Assembly (NCBI GenBank): GCA_904066235.2
Contig: CAJFCV020000001.1
Location: forward strand, 9,548,001 to 9,612,000
Length of the DNA: 64,000 nt
DNA from: Bursaphelenchus xylophilus
Lineage: Eukaryota > Nematoda > Chromadorea > Rhabditida > Aphelenchoididae
Reading direction: 5' to 3'
Made by a program: the position numbers and the translations under genes. Positions 22,674 through 33,864 of the stretch are shown in pieces (positions within the stretch are counted from its first letter, which is position 1; the number at the start of each line of letters is the position of its first letter). The notes under the pieces were generated by a model. That model did no database searches, was not told the origin of the DNA, and worked only from the letters and a program-made list of their open reading frames with translations.

Positions 22674-24507
22674 TTTTAAAAGACGATTTCTGAGTCAGTG
22701 AAGCAAGCCGTGACATAGGATTTTTTCGATGTTGATTTTTTTTGCATAAATATGATCCACACCACCAGTAAGGAAAAAGCGAATCACAGTTTTCCTCAAT
22801 TCCTCCGTTAACTGTACTTTTTATACAATTTACAGTAATTGGTCATAACTTTCTACAGTGGCGTCTCTTTTGCATACAAGTATGGCTAGTATGGTTTTTG
22901 GGTATGACGAGTACAATAAAACCAAAAAAAAAATTTGATCAGATTACGGTAACATACAAAAACACTGTATCGGTCGATAAAAATCTACCATAAAAAGTTT
23001 GTTTCAAAAAACCCACAGCCAATTTTTCCATATTCGTAATCAGCATAAAATTCTGGTCTAGAATCAATTTTAAAAAGTTTAAAAATAGGACCCCCATTTT
23101 CCGTGGTGTAGTGGTTTTTGACCAAAACTGGTAATCTGACCACCCAGGTTCGAATCCGGGTGGGTGCGAATGTAGAAAAAGACCTCAAATCACTTTTAAT
23201 GAAAACCTGAGAGTTACTTGAAGCACGCTGAGCAATTTTAGGCGTTAAAACTTTCTGAATTTGGGATTAAAACGATTTTTATGTAATTTTAGAGGGTTAA
23301 TACATGAAAAATAAAACTGCTTCAAACTGGATGAAATTGATAACACTTATTCTATGGCTAATTGTAAGAAACTTTCCTGTTAACTTTTTTTTGTAGAGTG
23401 CTGTATCATGGATTACTGTAACATAAAACGTATTCTACTAAACAGATGTTTTCTTCAAAATTCTTAGGTAAATGTTTTTCTTTTTTTGATTAGATCTATT
23501 AAAAAGCAAGAAATCTCAACGCTCCATATTTCAAAAAAAGAATTTCCCATGATATATAGTGCATCTTGACATCACTATCGATTGGAAACCTGCGCATTAT
23601 AACTGACATGTTTCAAGTCCTACGGACATAGAAAGCACATTTGTGTGATGACCAACGTGTTCTCAAGCATTCCTATCATAATTGCGGTACACTGAAGTCT
23701 ATACGCCCTGTGGCATACCATAAACGAAAACGGGTTTAATGTTACAGTAATCCATGATACAGCATTCTACCAAAAAAAGTTAACAGGAAAGTTTCTTACA
23801 ATTAGCCATAGAATAAGTGTTATCAATTTCAACCAGTTTGAAGCAGTTTTATTTTTCATGTATTAATCCTCTAAAATTACATAAAAATCGTTTTAATCCC
23901 AAATTCAGAGAGTTTTAACGCCTAAAATTGCTCAGCGTGCTTCAAATAACTCTCAGGTTTTCATTAAAAGTGATTTGAGGTCTTTTTTCTACACTCGCAC
24001 CCACCCGGATTCGAACCTGGGTGGTCAGTTTACCAGTTTTGGCCAAAAACCACTACACCACGGAAAATGGGGGTCCTATTTTTAAACTTTTTAAAATTGA
24101 TTCTAGACCAGAATTTTATGCTGATTATGAATATGGAAAAATTGGCTGTGGGTTTTTTGAAACAAACTTTTTATGGTCGATTTTTATCGACCGATACAGT
24201 GTTTTTGTATGTTACCGTAATCTGATCAAATTTTTTTTGGTTTTATTGTACTCGTCATACCCAAAAACCATACTAGCCATATTTGTATGCAAAAGAGACG
24301 CCACTGTAGAAAGTTATGACCAATTACTGTATAAACAAAAAATTGTATAAAAAGTACAGTTAACGGAGGAATTGAGGAAAACTGTGATTCGCTTTTTTCT
24401 TACTGGTGGTGTGGATCATATTTATGCAAAAAACTCAACATCGAAAAAATCCTATGTCCTGGCCTAACTACGGCTTGCTTCAGTGACTCAGAAATCGTCT
24501 TTTAAAA
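22674..24507. mobile_element. 1.83-kb palindromic (fold-back) element with tRNA-like sequence in each arm
   Basis: The left arm 22674-23422 and right arm 23741-24507 are near-identical inverted copies of about 750 bp; ends are TTTTAAAAGACGATTT and its complement, and inner ends read GCTGTATCATGGATTACTG. The spacer of about 318 bp has no useful frame. Each arm contains a tRNA-like block with box A TGGTGTAGTGG (23104-23114) and box B GGTTCGAATCC (23147-23157), repeated on the minus strand at 24050-24060 and 24007-24017. The T-stem has a mismatch and the acceptor ends do not pair, so it is a relic and not a functional tRNA. No transposase is present. It sits between SR9 and SR10. Confidence 0.85.
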
Positions 24508-24869
24508 GAGAGACGCAAAATTATCGGCACTTTTTCTCACCCGAAATACTATAACTGCTTTTTCTCGAAAAGGATGAAGAAAGGTGAGAAAACGCTTTTT
24601 ATCGGATGGATGGTGACATTTCGTTTTGAACGAATTACCAAACAGGGGCGGGAAATTTTTTCCCTTAAGGATTGACGTGATATGTTTTTGATATCTGAAA
24701 CGGTTGTACGAGCAGAGCGAAAACATTTCTTTTGTAGTATATCCCAGTCTTGCTGACCATATGTATCTCAAGTTCTCCGTTCTTGCGGCTCACCCCCACA
24801 GTCTCACCGTTCACTCTTACAACAGCTTTTTTCCTACATATTTTCTGCAGCAAGGCTGGAGATGTCGAG

Positions 24870-26489
24870 ATGGGAGTTCTCCTGAATGAGAGTGAACTGC
24901 CAACGCCTTACTTTGTGCAATTCTATCATCGCTTTGAGTATACTGCGTTTGGAATTTCCGTTGTTGTTGTTTTGAGCACCATGGCGGTCATTGTCTTTTG
25001 TAAGCCTGTTTTAGAGGCTTTGAGGGTATTTTGGGTGACTCGCGAAACCTTATTGTTTTAGCTAGCACAAAAGGCATTAGCAAATATCGATGGTACCTGA
25101 TCCACACTTTGTTTTGGTAGGTTTGACTTGCAATTGTTGTGTTTGAATAAATAAACATTTTCATAGAATGCATGGATACTTTTTCTCTTTCGCACAGTGC
25201 ATTTTGGACTTTCTCCAACGCTTGTCGCCAACGCATAGTGGATTGTTTTCTATTCGCACAGTGCAAACCTCAAAGGAGCCTCTTGCACTGTGCAAATTCT
25301 GGACTCGACGCGGCGACACAGTTGAAACTTGTTTGTGCCGCAGCGATATTTTTCTTCAAAAAACGTTAAAAACGCGTTCCTCAATTTTTTTGAAAAAAAG
25401 AACGGTAAAAATGAGACCGACACGAGATAAAAAGGCATGAAGTCGGCAAGCTGCGCTTGAAAAACGCCAATCTTTTAGGATGAGGAATCCGTGCCTTACG
25501 GGTAGCTCGTTTTATTGATAATCATTATATTTCAGGTCATTCTTCTTCGACGCGATGGGAACATTCATTGGTGCTGTAACTCTTTTCCCAGTCCCGTGTT
25601 ATTATGGGGTGAATGCAGCCGGAAACACTGATAAAGTTACCCAGACAGTCTATTTTTTTAATGGAGTCGCAGCCGTCATTGGGAAGATATGTTCTATGCT
25701 TTTTCAATTCGAACATCGGTATCATCAAACGCAACCCTACGATTCTTCGTATCGTATTATGTGCAGTCGTGTTCAAGGTTACATGGAGATTGTCGTCAGA
25801 TTCTTTGTGACCGTGGGGGTGATGATATCTGTCATGGTATGTGAGTTTTGTCATCGTCATTTTCCAAGATGTTTAAAGCCAAATGTATCTTATTCCAGGT
25901 TCCATATGCCACATTCTTTCCAGATCAAGAGGAAGAAAAAGCCTTATTGATATCCATGGATCCTGAGATCGAAAAAATCTTCGACCAGCATCCAGGAATG
26001 CTTTGTTTTACATCCGGCACAAATGTATCTGGAATTCTCCTTATTCCTACAATCATTGTTGCAATAATACCTTTAGTTTGCTGCTTAACCTTGTACATTA
26101 TCTATACCTCGATCCGAACTCAATTCTCAGCGAATACCCAGCGTCTTCAGATGATGTTATTTTGGTCCTTGGTTGCTCAGATGGGAGCATTCTTTTTTCT
26201 ATTAATCGTTCCTTTGTTGTTCTTCCTTAGCTCTTCTCTTCTCGGTATCAGAAATCTTCCTATTTATTCGATGTATTGTTTCTTTCCCGTGCTGTGTCAT
26301 ACCTCCGTGGATTGCTTCATGATCTTATATTTTATCCGGCCCTACCGTCACTTCCTAATCAAACAAATGATGCTTTTACGCACTTTATCGCCCAGCGGCA
26401 CTATCAGCCATATAAACGTGAAAGCAAATAGGATTGCTCCTAAGTTGCAATTGGCCAAAAACCATCTCAAGCTCCGATTTATGAAATAA
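24870..26489 (+). CDS. SR10: Srh-like 7TM chemoreceptor, recent paralogue of SR11
   Basis: Exons are 24870-24999, 25062-25116, 25536-25836 and 25899-26489, giving 358 aa. Starts MGVLLNESELPTPYF. Motifs are LFPVPCYYGVNAAGNTDKV, FQFEHRYHQ (His where SR11 has Tyr), HPGMLCF, QRLQMMLFWSLVAQM and HTSVDCFMILYFIRPYRH. Loop 2 contains the acidic run PDQEEEK. Intron 2 (419 nt) contains CACAGTGC-rich repeat sequence between 25166 and 25440 that is not seen in SR11 intron 2. The presumed promoter (about 24680-24869) resembles that of SR11 (27390-27655), so the duplication carried its upstream region. The C-terminal tail is longer than in SR9. Confidence 0.91.
25166..25440. repeat. CACAGTGC-rich repeat inside SR10 intron 2
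   Basis: Contains TCGCACAGTGCA at about 25190 and 25254, and CACTGTGCAAA at about 25288, plus TTGTCGCC and GGCGACA blocks, as in the elements at 2125, 34885 and 36790. No clean terminal repeats are seen. It lies wholly within the intron, between the conserved donor and a conserved GGTAGCTCGTTTTATTGATA stretch before exon 3. Confidence 0.55.
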
Positions 26490-27655
26490 ATAACTAAACT
26501 ACCACATAGTTGTTATAAACGGCGTCACGGAATTTGCGTTCATCCGTAATTAGCCGGCAAAGGGAAGAAAGAGATTGGAAGTTTTAGAAATCAAGGCCGA
26601 CATTCCGGCCAGTCGATGTTGTCCATATGCAAGCTAGACGGAAACTGAACGAACCATGTTATAGTAAATTATAGTATCGAAACCTCGAGATAACGTTTTC
26701 AAAAATCATCTTCAGCTTTGGAAACGAGAGCCTTTCTCTGTCAATCCCAAGCAACTCACTTTAGTTGCCTCACTAAATTGGCGAAACAGCGAGATCTCTA
26801 GTCCAGAAGCCTCAAAAATGGGGAAAATGGTTTTTGTTTTCAAATTTATTGTTTCCGCGGGAGCTAAACCTGGATAATGATTACAGTTTTACCGTGACAT
26901 ATTCGTTCGGTAATGGTGGCAGCACTAACCTGACAAATTTCTTCTGGTTTAAACCTACATGATGTCTGGCTTCTTTTTCCATTATATTTTTACTGTGTCT
27001 TTTTAATATTAAACTTATGGCTTTATAGTCACAGTGTAATTTCTGCATTTCTTGAAACCTTTACCTCGGGTTTGAGTAACTATATTAAATTCACTATAAT
27101 CTAGCTTGCATATGGACAAAAAATCGGCTGCCCGCAAACATCTGCACGCGAACTGGTTGCCCGCAAAAATTCTATCGAGCGGTTGTTTGAAAGACTTTTG
27201 CGACTTCTGAAATGACGCTGTAACCTTGGCACTTAATGTTTCCCGAACACTTCAACGAAATGTTGAGCAGAAATACTTCCTTTCAGAAATTAAATTGGCT
27301 GTTGTCGCAGCAAATAGCTAACATACCCTCACTCTAAAGGACATACATTATGTAAAACATTACCTTTGTTCTAATGACAAGCATCAATTGACCATATGTT
27401 ATTGGGATCTGAAAAGAATACGTAATTTTGTACGTTCAGAGCGAAAACATTACTCTTGTAGTTTTCGTTTGGTCCCGCCCTTCAGAAATTTGCATCCTGT
27501 TCCTTGCGTAGTCTGGCTGACCATACCGCAAGTTCTTCATTCTTGTTTCACCCCCACAGTCCTATTCGAATAAAACAATTTCGTTTTTGCACCTGCTTTA
27601 TTTTATTCCCACATATTTTTCGAATTCCACAGACTGTAAGGCCGGAGATGTCGAG
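26490..27655. repeat. SR10-SR11 spacer holding an inverted-repeat element
   Basis: GTCCATATGCAAGCTAGA at 26621-26638 is exactly inverted at 27100-27117, and similarity continues outward (GGCCAGTCGATGTT against GGCAGCCGATTTTT) and inward with gaps. The element of roughly 500 bp is non-coding. The final 260 bp match the promoter region of SR10. Confidence 0.6.
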
Positions 27656-29526
27656 ATGGGAGTTCTCCTGGATGAGAGTGAACTGCCAACGCCGGACTTT
27701 GTGCAATTCTATCATCGCTTTGAGTATACTGCGTTTGGAATTTCGGCTGCTGTTGTTTTGAGCACCATGGCGGTCATTGTCTTTTGTAAGCATATTTTAG
27801 ATGAGGTATTTTTTGTTGACGTTTACTTGACTATACATTGTTATTTTAGCCAAAACAAAAGGTATCAGCAAATATCGATGGTATCTGATACACACTTTGC
27901 TTTGGTAGGTTCACCTTGAAATTCTTATGTTTGAATAAATATTTGACCCGAATACCAAAAGCGAGTAGTTAATAAGTTTACAATTTCATTATTTAAGAGT
28001 GAAGAAATATTTTCTGTTCGGATAAACCACTAAAAGTTGGGAATGTTGTGAGGCGACTTTGTTGAAACGTGGATAATGTAAGTGGTATTTTCTCATTTTT
28101 TCGACCGAAGCTCTTCAAACCTAGTTATCGCTAATTGTAGAGTAGACTGTTAGCTTTGACCTAGAATAAATTTCGAACCAGAAACGGTGAATTTTACATT
28201 GTACCTGGTTTTCGTGTTTGCTCCCTCGTTAAAGCTACTATTCTATGAAACTAGCGCTGTTTGAATGATGAAGCTAAGTGCCCTGTCCTAAATTCATATC
28301 TGCCCATTTTTTGAAAATAAAAAAATTTACTTACATTATTCATGGGACAACAAACATCACATCATTCCGAACTATTGGTGGGTTGTTCGAATTCACTCAG
28401 CAAATACATCTCGAACAGGGGAAAAATAAAAAACCTCGCGAGAAGGAAACCCTGGGCCAACTGTTACCCTGATAAAGAAACAATTGACCCGGGAAAGAGT
28501 CAGCTGCCTTCGGGTACCATCAAGCTTTGATTACTGTCTTATGGGTAGCTCGATTTATTGATAATCGAATAAATTTCAGGTCGTTCTTCTTCGACGCGAT
28601 GGGAACATTCATTGGTGCTGTAACTCTTTTCCCAGTCCCATGTTATTATGGGGTAAATGCAGCCGGAAATACTGATAAAGTTACCCAGACGGTCTATTTT
28701 TTCGTCGGAGTTGCAGCCGTCATTGGGAAGATATGCTCTTTGCTTTTTCAATTCGAACATCGATATTACCAAACGCAATCCGCCCATTCTTCGTACCGTT
28801 ACATGTGCAGTCGTGTTCAGGGTTTCCTAGAGATTCTGGTCAGGTTCTTTTTGACTGTGGTGTTTATGATAATCGTTATGGTATGAGAGATTTATGTAGT
28901 TGTCAATTTTCAGGGTGTCTAAAGCCAAACTTATGATTCTCTTACTTCAGGTTCCATTTGCCTTATTCTTTCCGGATCAAGAGGAAGAGAAAGCCTTGCT
29001 GATATCCATGGATCCTGTGATCGCAAAAATCTTCGACCAGCATCCAGGAACGCTTTGTTTTTCTTCCGGCACAGATGTATCTACAGTCCTCCTTCCTCCT
29101 ACAATCATTGTTGCAATAATACCTTTTGTTTGCTGCTTAACCTTGTACATTATCTATACCTCGATTCGAACTCAATTCTCAGCGAATACCCAGCGTCTTC
29201 AGATGATGTTATTTTGGTCCTTGGTTGCTCAGATGGGTGCTTTCTTCGTCCTTTTAATCGTGCCTTTGTTATTCTTTATTGGCGCTTCTCTTCTCGGTAT
29301 CAGAAATCTTCCTATTTATTCGATGTATTGTTTCTTTCCCGTGCTGTGTCATACCTCCGTGGATTGCTTCATGATCTTATATTTTATTCGGCCGTACCGT
29401 CGCTTCCTAATCAAACATATGATGTTTTTACGCACTACATCGAGACAAAGCGGCGGCAGTGTCAGCCATACAAACGTGAATACACGGAAGGTTTTACCTA
29501 AGTTGCAATCGGCCCTCAAGCTCTGA
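27656..29526 (+). CDS. SR11: Srh-like 7TM chemoreceptor (reference for topology)
   Basis: Exons are 27656-27785, 27850-27904, 28580-28880 and 28951-29526, giving 353 aa. Topology by hydropathy: TM1 about 22-44, TM2 56-82, TM3 97-120, TM4 140-163, TM5 207-231, TM6 247-273 and TM7 283-308. Loop 1 Cys83 and loop 2 Cys198 are positioned for an extracellular disulfide. The cytoplasmic FEHRY at 120-124 corresponds to the E-N-R-Y motif of Srh receptors; QRLQMMLFWSLVAQM starts near 243; PYRR is 310-313. The 675-nt intron 2 is the largest in the array. SR10 and SR11 are near-identical across most of exons 1-4. AATAAA lies 7 bp after the stop. Confidence 0.92.
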
Positions 29527-31439
29527 TGCGTGGAATAAATTGCTAAGTTGTCGACCGGTGTTCCTAGCACACTGTGTAAGATTATACATACCGGAAATGT
29601 CGTTACCGCCTTTCGTTACCGTACCTCACAACTTCAACAGTTGTATTATGTTTTTGTTCTATGAACCGGGTTGTAAATCTAAAAGTTACAAAGAACTCTT
29701 TCGATTTATAGATTTATGTCAAATTTAATTTTTACCGAATTTGAAAAATTAAATTCACCTGCCAGCCATAAGTGCGAACAAACTTTGAACCTAATTCGTT
29801 CATTCGTCTACGTGACAAATAAGAATCATAATTCAAAATGTATCGTATCTATGTAGACAATTTTATGGATCGAATAAACAGAATAATTACAACGATTCAA
29901 ATTCCTTCAAAATGTTAACAGAGCTTAAGATGACGTGGACGAAACGTTATGATGTAGTCAAATGCACATTCTTTTGTTGAATTGCACGTGTTGGGCAGTC
30001 TGTAAAATTAATGGCTGGCAAAATGACACAACGTCGATCTGCAACTGTTTTCATTTAATTTCTTCGTCATCAAATGGCATTTTTGCGATTGTTAGGGGCC
30101 CAACCTGCCGCTCTCTTTGTCTTAAGTGATAATTCTTACTGGTAGACCAAGATTTGGTTTAAAGCCTCACAATGAAAGCCTCCATTATCAACTTTGAGCC
30201 TCGTTCCAACTACCTGAATTTTTGGTAAAAGAAAAGATAGGAATTCGTTTCTTTTAGTTGTATAATAAAATTTTTAACACAAAGTAATCGTATTTGTTCG
30301 ACACTTGAAGAAACGGAAACTTGGTTACCTTTCGAAATATATTACAGTAGATTATTCAATCTTCTTACAAATAACCCATACATAAAGTAAACACAAATTG
30401 ATTCGAAAACAGCGGTACTTTCTTCAAAATTTATGATGAAGTTCAAGAGCTAAATGTTAAGATACCTCATAGCTACAGTTTTTAGAAACAACTTGCACAT
30501 CAAGCGGATAAAAAATTATAATAGCTGAATTTTACCACCTGTTCCAAAATTCCAAAATCTTGGTTTGACAATTCCAGGCACGGTTTTCTTCAAAAGTTAT
30601 GTAAAGAAAACGCTGAGAAGGGGTTACGTAAGGGCATTTCTTTTTTGGTACATTTAGTTTCATCTATTGTAATGTGTCTTGGCTCAGACAATGGATGACC
30701 TTGTCATGTTGTCGTCAGTTACATAATCTTTTTACGGTGTGCTTAAACAAATGAAATGTAGTTTTTGTACAAATATTTGTTATTTTTGTTATCCTGTTAT
30801 TGTTCTCAAACTACCCGCCAGACTCTATTGTTGAAAGATTTATGTGCTACAACCTCGATTAGGCTACGGTATTTTTTTACATTTGGATGGGAAACCACGG
30901 CAACTTTAAGGTCTTGTCTGCTGACACGGAATTTAAATTTTGGAATGCTTTAGTGTAATTTTAAACGTTGAAGAATACTTAGCGAAATGCTTTTGCATGA
31001 CAGAAATTCCTCTTCCTTAACATTTATTTTACTTTTTATTTTTGGTTATTTGGCCGGCAACCTGATGACTACAACAACCCATTAAATATTATAGATATTG
31101 AGGGTCTTACACTGCACATTCCATTGTTCTGGCTTAATGTTGTTAAAGCATTTTTTGCTTTGAAGACATCAGATTCATTTTTAAAGTGTCGTCTATGTTT
31201 CAAAAATGTCTGTACTTTAAAACGCAAATTTGAAGAGTTTGGGTCTCTTTCTTCGGGTGAATTTATCGCACGAGTTGTGCTCGTGTCTGGCAACAAGACA
31301 TTATTTATTGTTTAATATTTATAGATCGTGTCAACTTTATAGCAGCATCCAATGCAAAAACGTCGATAATTCATTCGTTTTCATTTTTTGATTACTTTAA
31401 CGAATTACAATATCAGGTACTCGCTGGAATGCCCATCCG
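29527..31439. other. Long spacer SR11-SR12
   Basis: About 1.9 kb of AT-rich DNA. I found no coding frame, RNA gene or clear repeat. It marks a boundary in the array: downstream members use Y-R-W/L-F-L-I-x-E-L and no longer show the D-V-E-M-G block. Confidence 0.4.
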
Positions 31440-33113
31440 ATGGGAGTTTTATTAGACGAATCCGAACTTCCATCACCAACTCTCTTATTCTACTACAAGA
31501 TCTACGAAAATGTCGCATTCTCGATCACATTCATTATGGTTGTCGTTACAATGAGCGTCATGCTTCTTTGTGAGTTCTATTTTAATATTTTTGCTTAAGA
31601 ATTGTATCTAAGAAAACTTCTGGCAAGAACGTCAACATACGATGGCTTCTTCAGACTACAATAAAGAGAATGCCCCACATCGCTTTTTGTTTTATTTCAT
31701 TTGTTTCTACAATTGCCTATTTCCAGCCACCACCCGTGCCATCAGCAAATACCGTTGGTTTCTGATCCATGAGTTGGCATGGTAAGACCTTCTCCAATGA
31801 AAACAATCACAATTTAAGGTCGTTATTCTTCGACGCAATGGGAAGTTTGATTGGTGCTGTAACTCTGTTCCCTCTACCATGTTATTTCGGAGTCAACATT
31901 TCCAACAAGCTCACCGGGACACAACAAATCATCTACTTCTTTGTGGGAATTAATTCCTTGTTGGGGAAATCTTGCTCAATCTTGTTCCAATTTGAATACC
32001 GGTTCTTAAATACTCTGGCCGTGACCTCATCGATTCGACGATTCTTGGAGAAACCTAGACAGGGAAGAGAAATCATGGTGCGGGGGACAATAATGCTCAC
32101 TCTATCAGTTGTTATTTTTGTAAGTTGTTGTAAATTAAGTGATTTGGAGCAGCTCGGTGAAAACTGGATCCGTTTGTATTCCCAGTTCATCATTACGAAA
32201 GACGTTTCTGTCCGCATTGAAAGATTTAGCCGTTCTGCTCACAATTTCTACGAACGAAGAGACGGTGATTCCTTTACCTTGTCAGTACTTCTAAGGGCCT
32301 CAGGGAAACTACCATGGGAGAGCCGGGTGACCGTGAACACAGTCTCCAAAGCCCTCGCGACTGCAGATTGATTCAGTGTGGGCAGAAATGAGCAGAGGTA
32401 GAACCTGTGGAACATGTCGTGTTCGAAAAAACATTTCCAAATCATTTGGGAGCAACTTTAGGAGCTCTTGATGCACCGTGAATTCTGCATACATTAACAA
32501 AATGTTTCAGACTCCAATTGCTATCAGTTTTCCCGACCAAGACCAACAACGGACTTACTTATCATCGTTGGATCCGGTTGTGGCAAAGATTTTTATTGAT
32601 TACCCAGGCACTCTGTGTTTTGCCCGCGGCACCGAGGTGACCGCCGTTTTGATGGCAGCGTTTATTGCAGTCTCAGCAACTCCAGTTTTTTGCATTACAC
32701 TATGCTCTTTAATGTATTACTCCATCCGTCGAAACAGGACTTCTCATCACACATATAGTCTTCAGATGATGTTATTCTGGTCTCTTGTTGCGCAGATGAT
32801 CGCCGTGTTTTTCCTCATGATTTTACCGGGTCTTTTTTACCTTGGTGGTCCTATTTTTGGTCTTCGCAACAACCCCACCATTTCTGTTCTTTGCTTTTTC
32901 TTGTTTTTAATTCACACTCCGGTCGATTGCTTTATGATATTGTATTTTATAAAACCTTACCGAGTCTTCCTGTTGAAACATATTCCCGGTCTTCAAGTCT
33001 ATACTTCAAGTACAGGAAGTTTCAGTATGACACAGGTGCCGGGGAAAAAGTCAGCTTTTCCGTCAAAGCATCACAAAAGCAAGATGTATCCATCCGTCGT
33101 CACAAGCTGTTGA
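31440..33113 (+). CDS. SR12: Srh-like 7TM chemoreceptor
   Basis: Exons are 31440-31569, 31727-31781, 31819-32119 and 32511-33113, giving 362 aa. Starts MGVLLDESELPSPTL. It is intermediate between subgroups: it keeps the Arg of the TM3 motif (FQFEYRFLNTL) but has the exon 2 sequence AISKYRWFLIHELAW and the NxxNKLTGTQQIIYFFVG loop and TM3 that resemble SR13-SR16. Exon 4 has DYPGTLCF (Tyr for the usual His), SLQMMLFWSLVAQM and HTPVDCFMILYFIKPYR. Intron 3 is 391 nt and reads open for some distance, but the branch ending at AATGTTTCAG is required to restore the conserved TPIAISFPDQDQQR. The tail is basic and Ser-rich. Confidence 0.9.
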
Positions 33114-33864
33114 CAAAATAAACTGAGTGATAACGTCAATAAAAACAGCTCGATACAATTTAAGGCGCTGGTTCTTCAAATCCCTTGTTTTGAAAACATT
33201 AGGCAAAACAAAGATGAAGCTCCAGGTTCGAATAAAGAGATCGTATTCGGCGTTTGGAGAGCAAAAGCAACCAAAGTTTGCGCCACCGGCAGCCTGCCAT
33301 ATCGTAAGTTATGTAGTACCGCCGCAGGCCTGCGGAGCTTCCGTTTCGAGCATTTTTTGAACCTGCGATATGGGGTATGATAGGCAATTCATTAATTGCA
33401 GCGATTATTATGGAATCCCATGGTTTTCATACCAGGCCTTACAAATTTCACCGAGTCAGCTCGGAGTCATATTTTATGTGCATACGTGACATTTTCCGTT
33501 TTAGAATGCATTGCGATCCCACATGATGTGTAAATAATTACGTACTCTAAGGGACATGGATATGGTAAATGAATCGGCTGTTCTTAGAACTCGCCGTTAT
33601 TTAGTGTAAATGCGAACGTAAATAAATGCGATTACGGTCTTTGATTTTTGATTAGATTACAAACACGGAATACACTTCCTTCCTACAGGGTTTCATATCT
33701 GCCAATGTTTCTCCAACTATAAACTTTTCACTGAATACAAAAATTGATATGCAGATGTATGATATGATTTGGAGGTGTGTTGTACTATATCTTGTAGCAA
33801 CGGAAATGAAATATAACCCTCAATTCATAAAAAGATTTTGCCTTTGTTTCAGCCTCGGGGGCTG
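33114..33864. other. Spacer SR12-SR13 with a small palindrome
   Basis: CCGCAGGCCTGCGG at 33322-33335 is a perfect 14-bp palindrome, set inside flanking inverted CCATATCG (33296-33303) and CGATATGG (33366-33373). The block is GC-rich against AT-rich surroundings. It could be a very small fold-back element. Nothing else is recognised. Confidence 0.4.

Noticed and set aside
23101..23170. tRNA gene in the left arm of the palindromic element
   Set aside because: Box A and box B are good, but the T-stem is mismatched, the acceptor ends do not pair and no clean 5-bp anticodon stem forms; the same holds for the inverted copy near 24000.
31819..32371. Long continuous frame through SR12 exon 3 into intron 3
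   Set aside because: The part after 32119 lacks receptor motifs; splicing at GTAAGT to the acceptor at 32510 restores the conserved exon 4 start.
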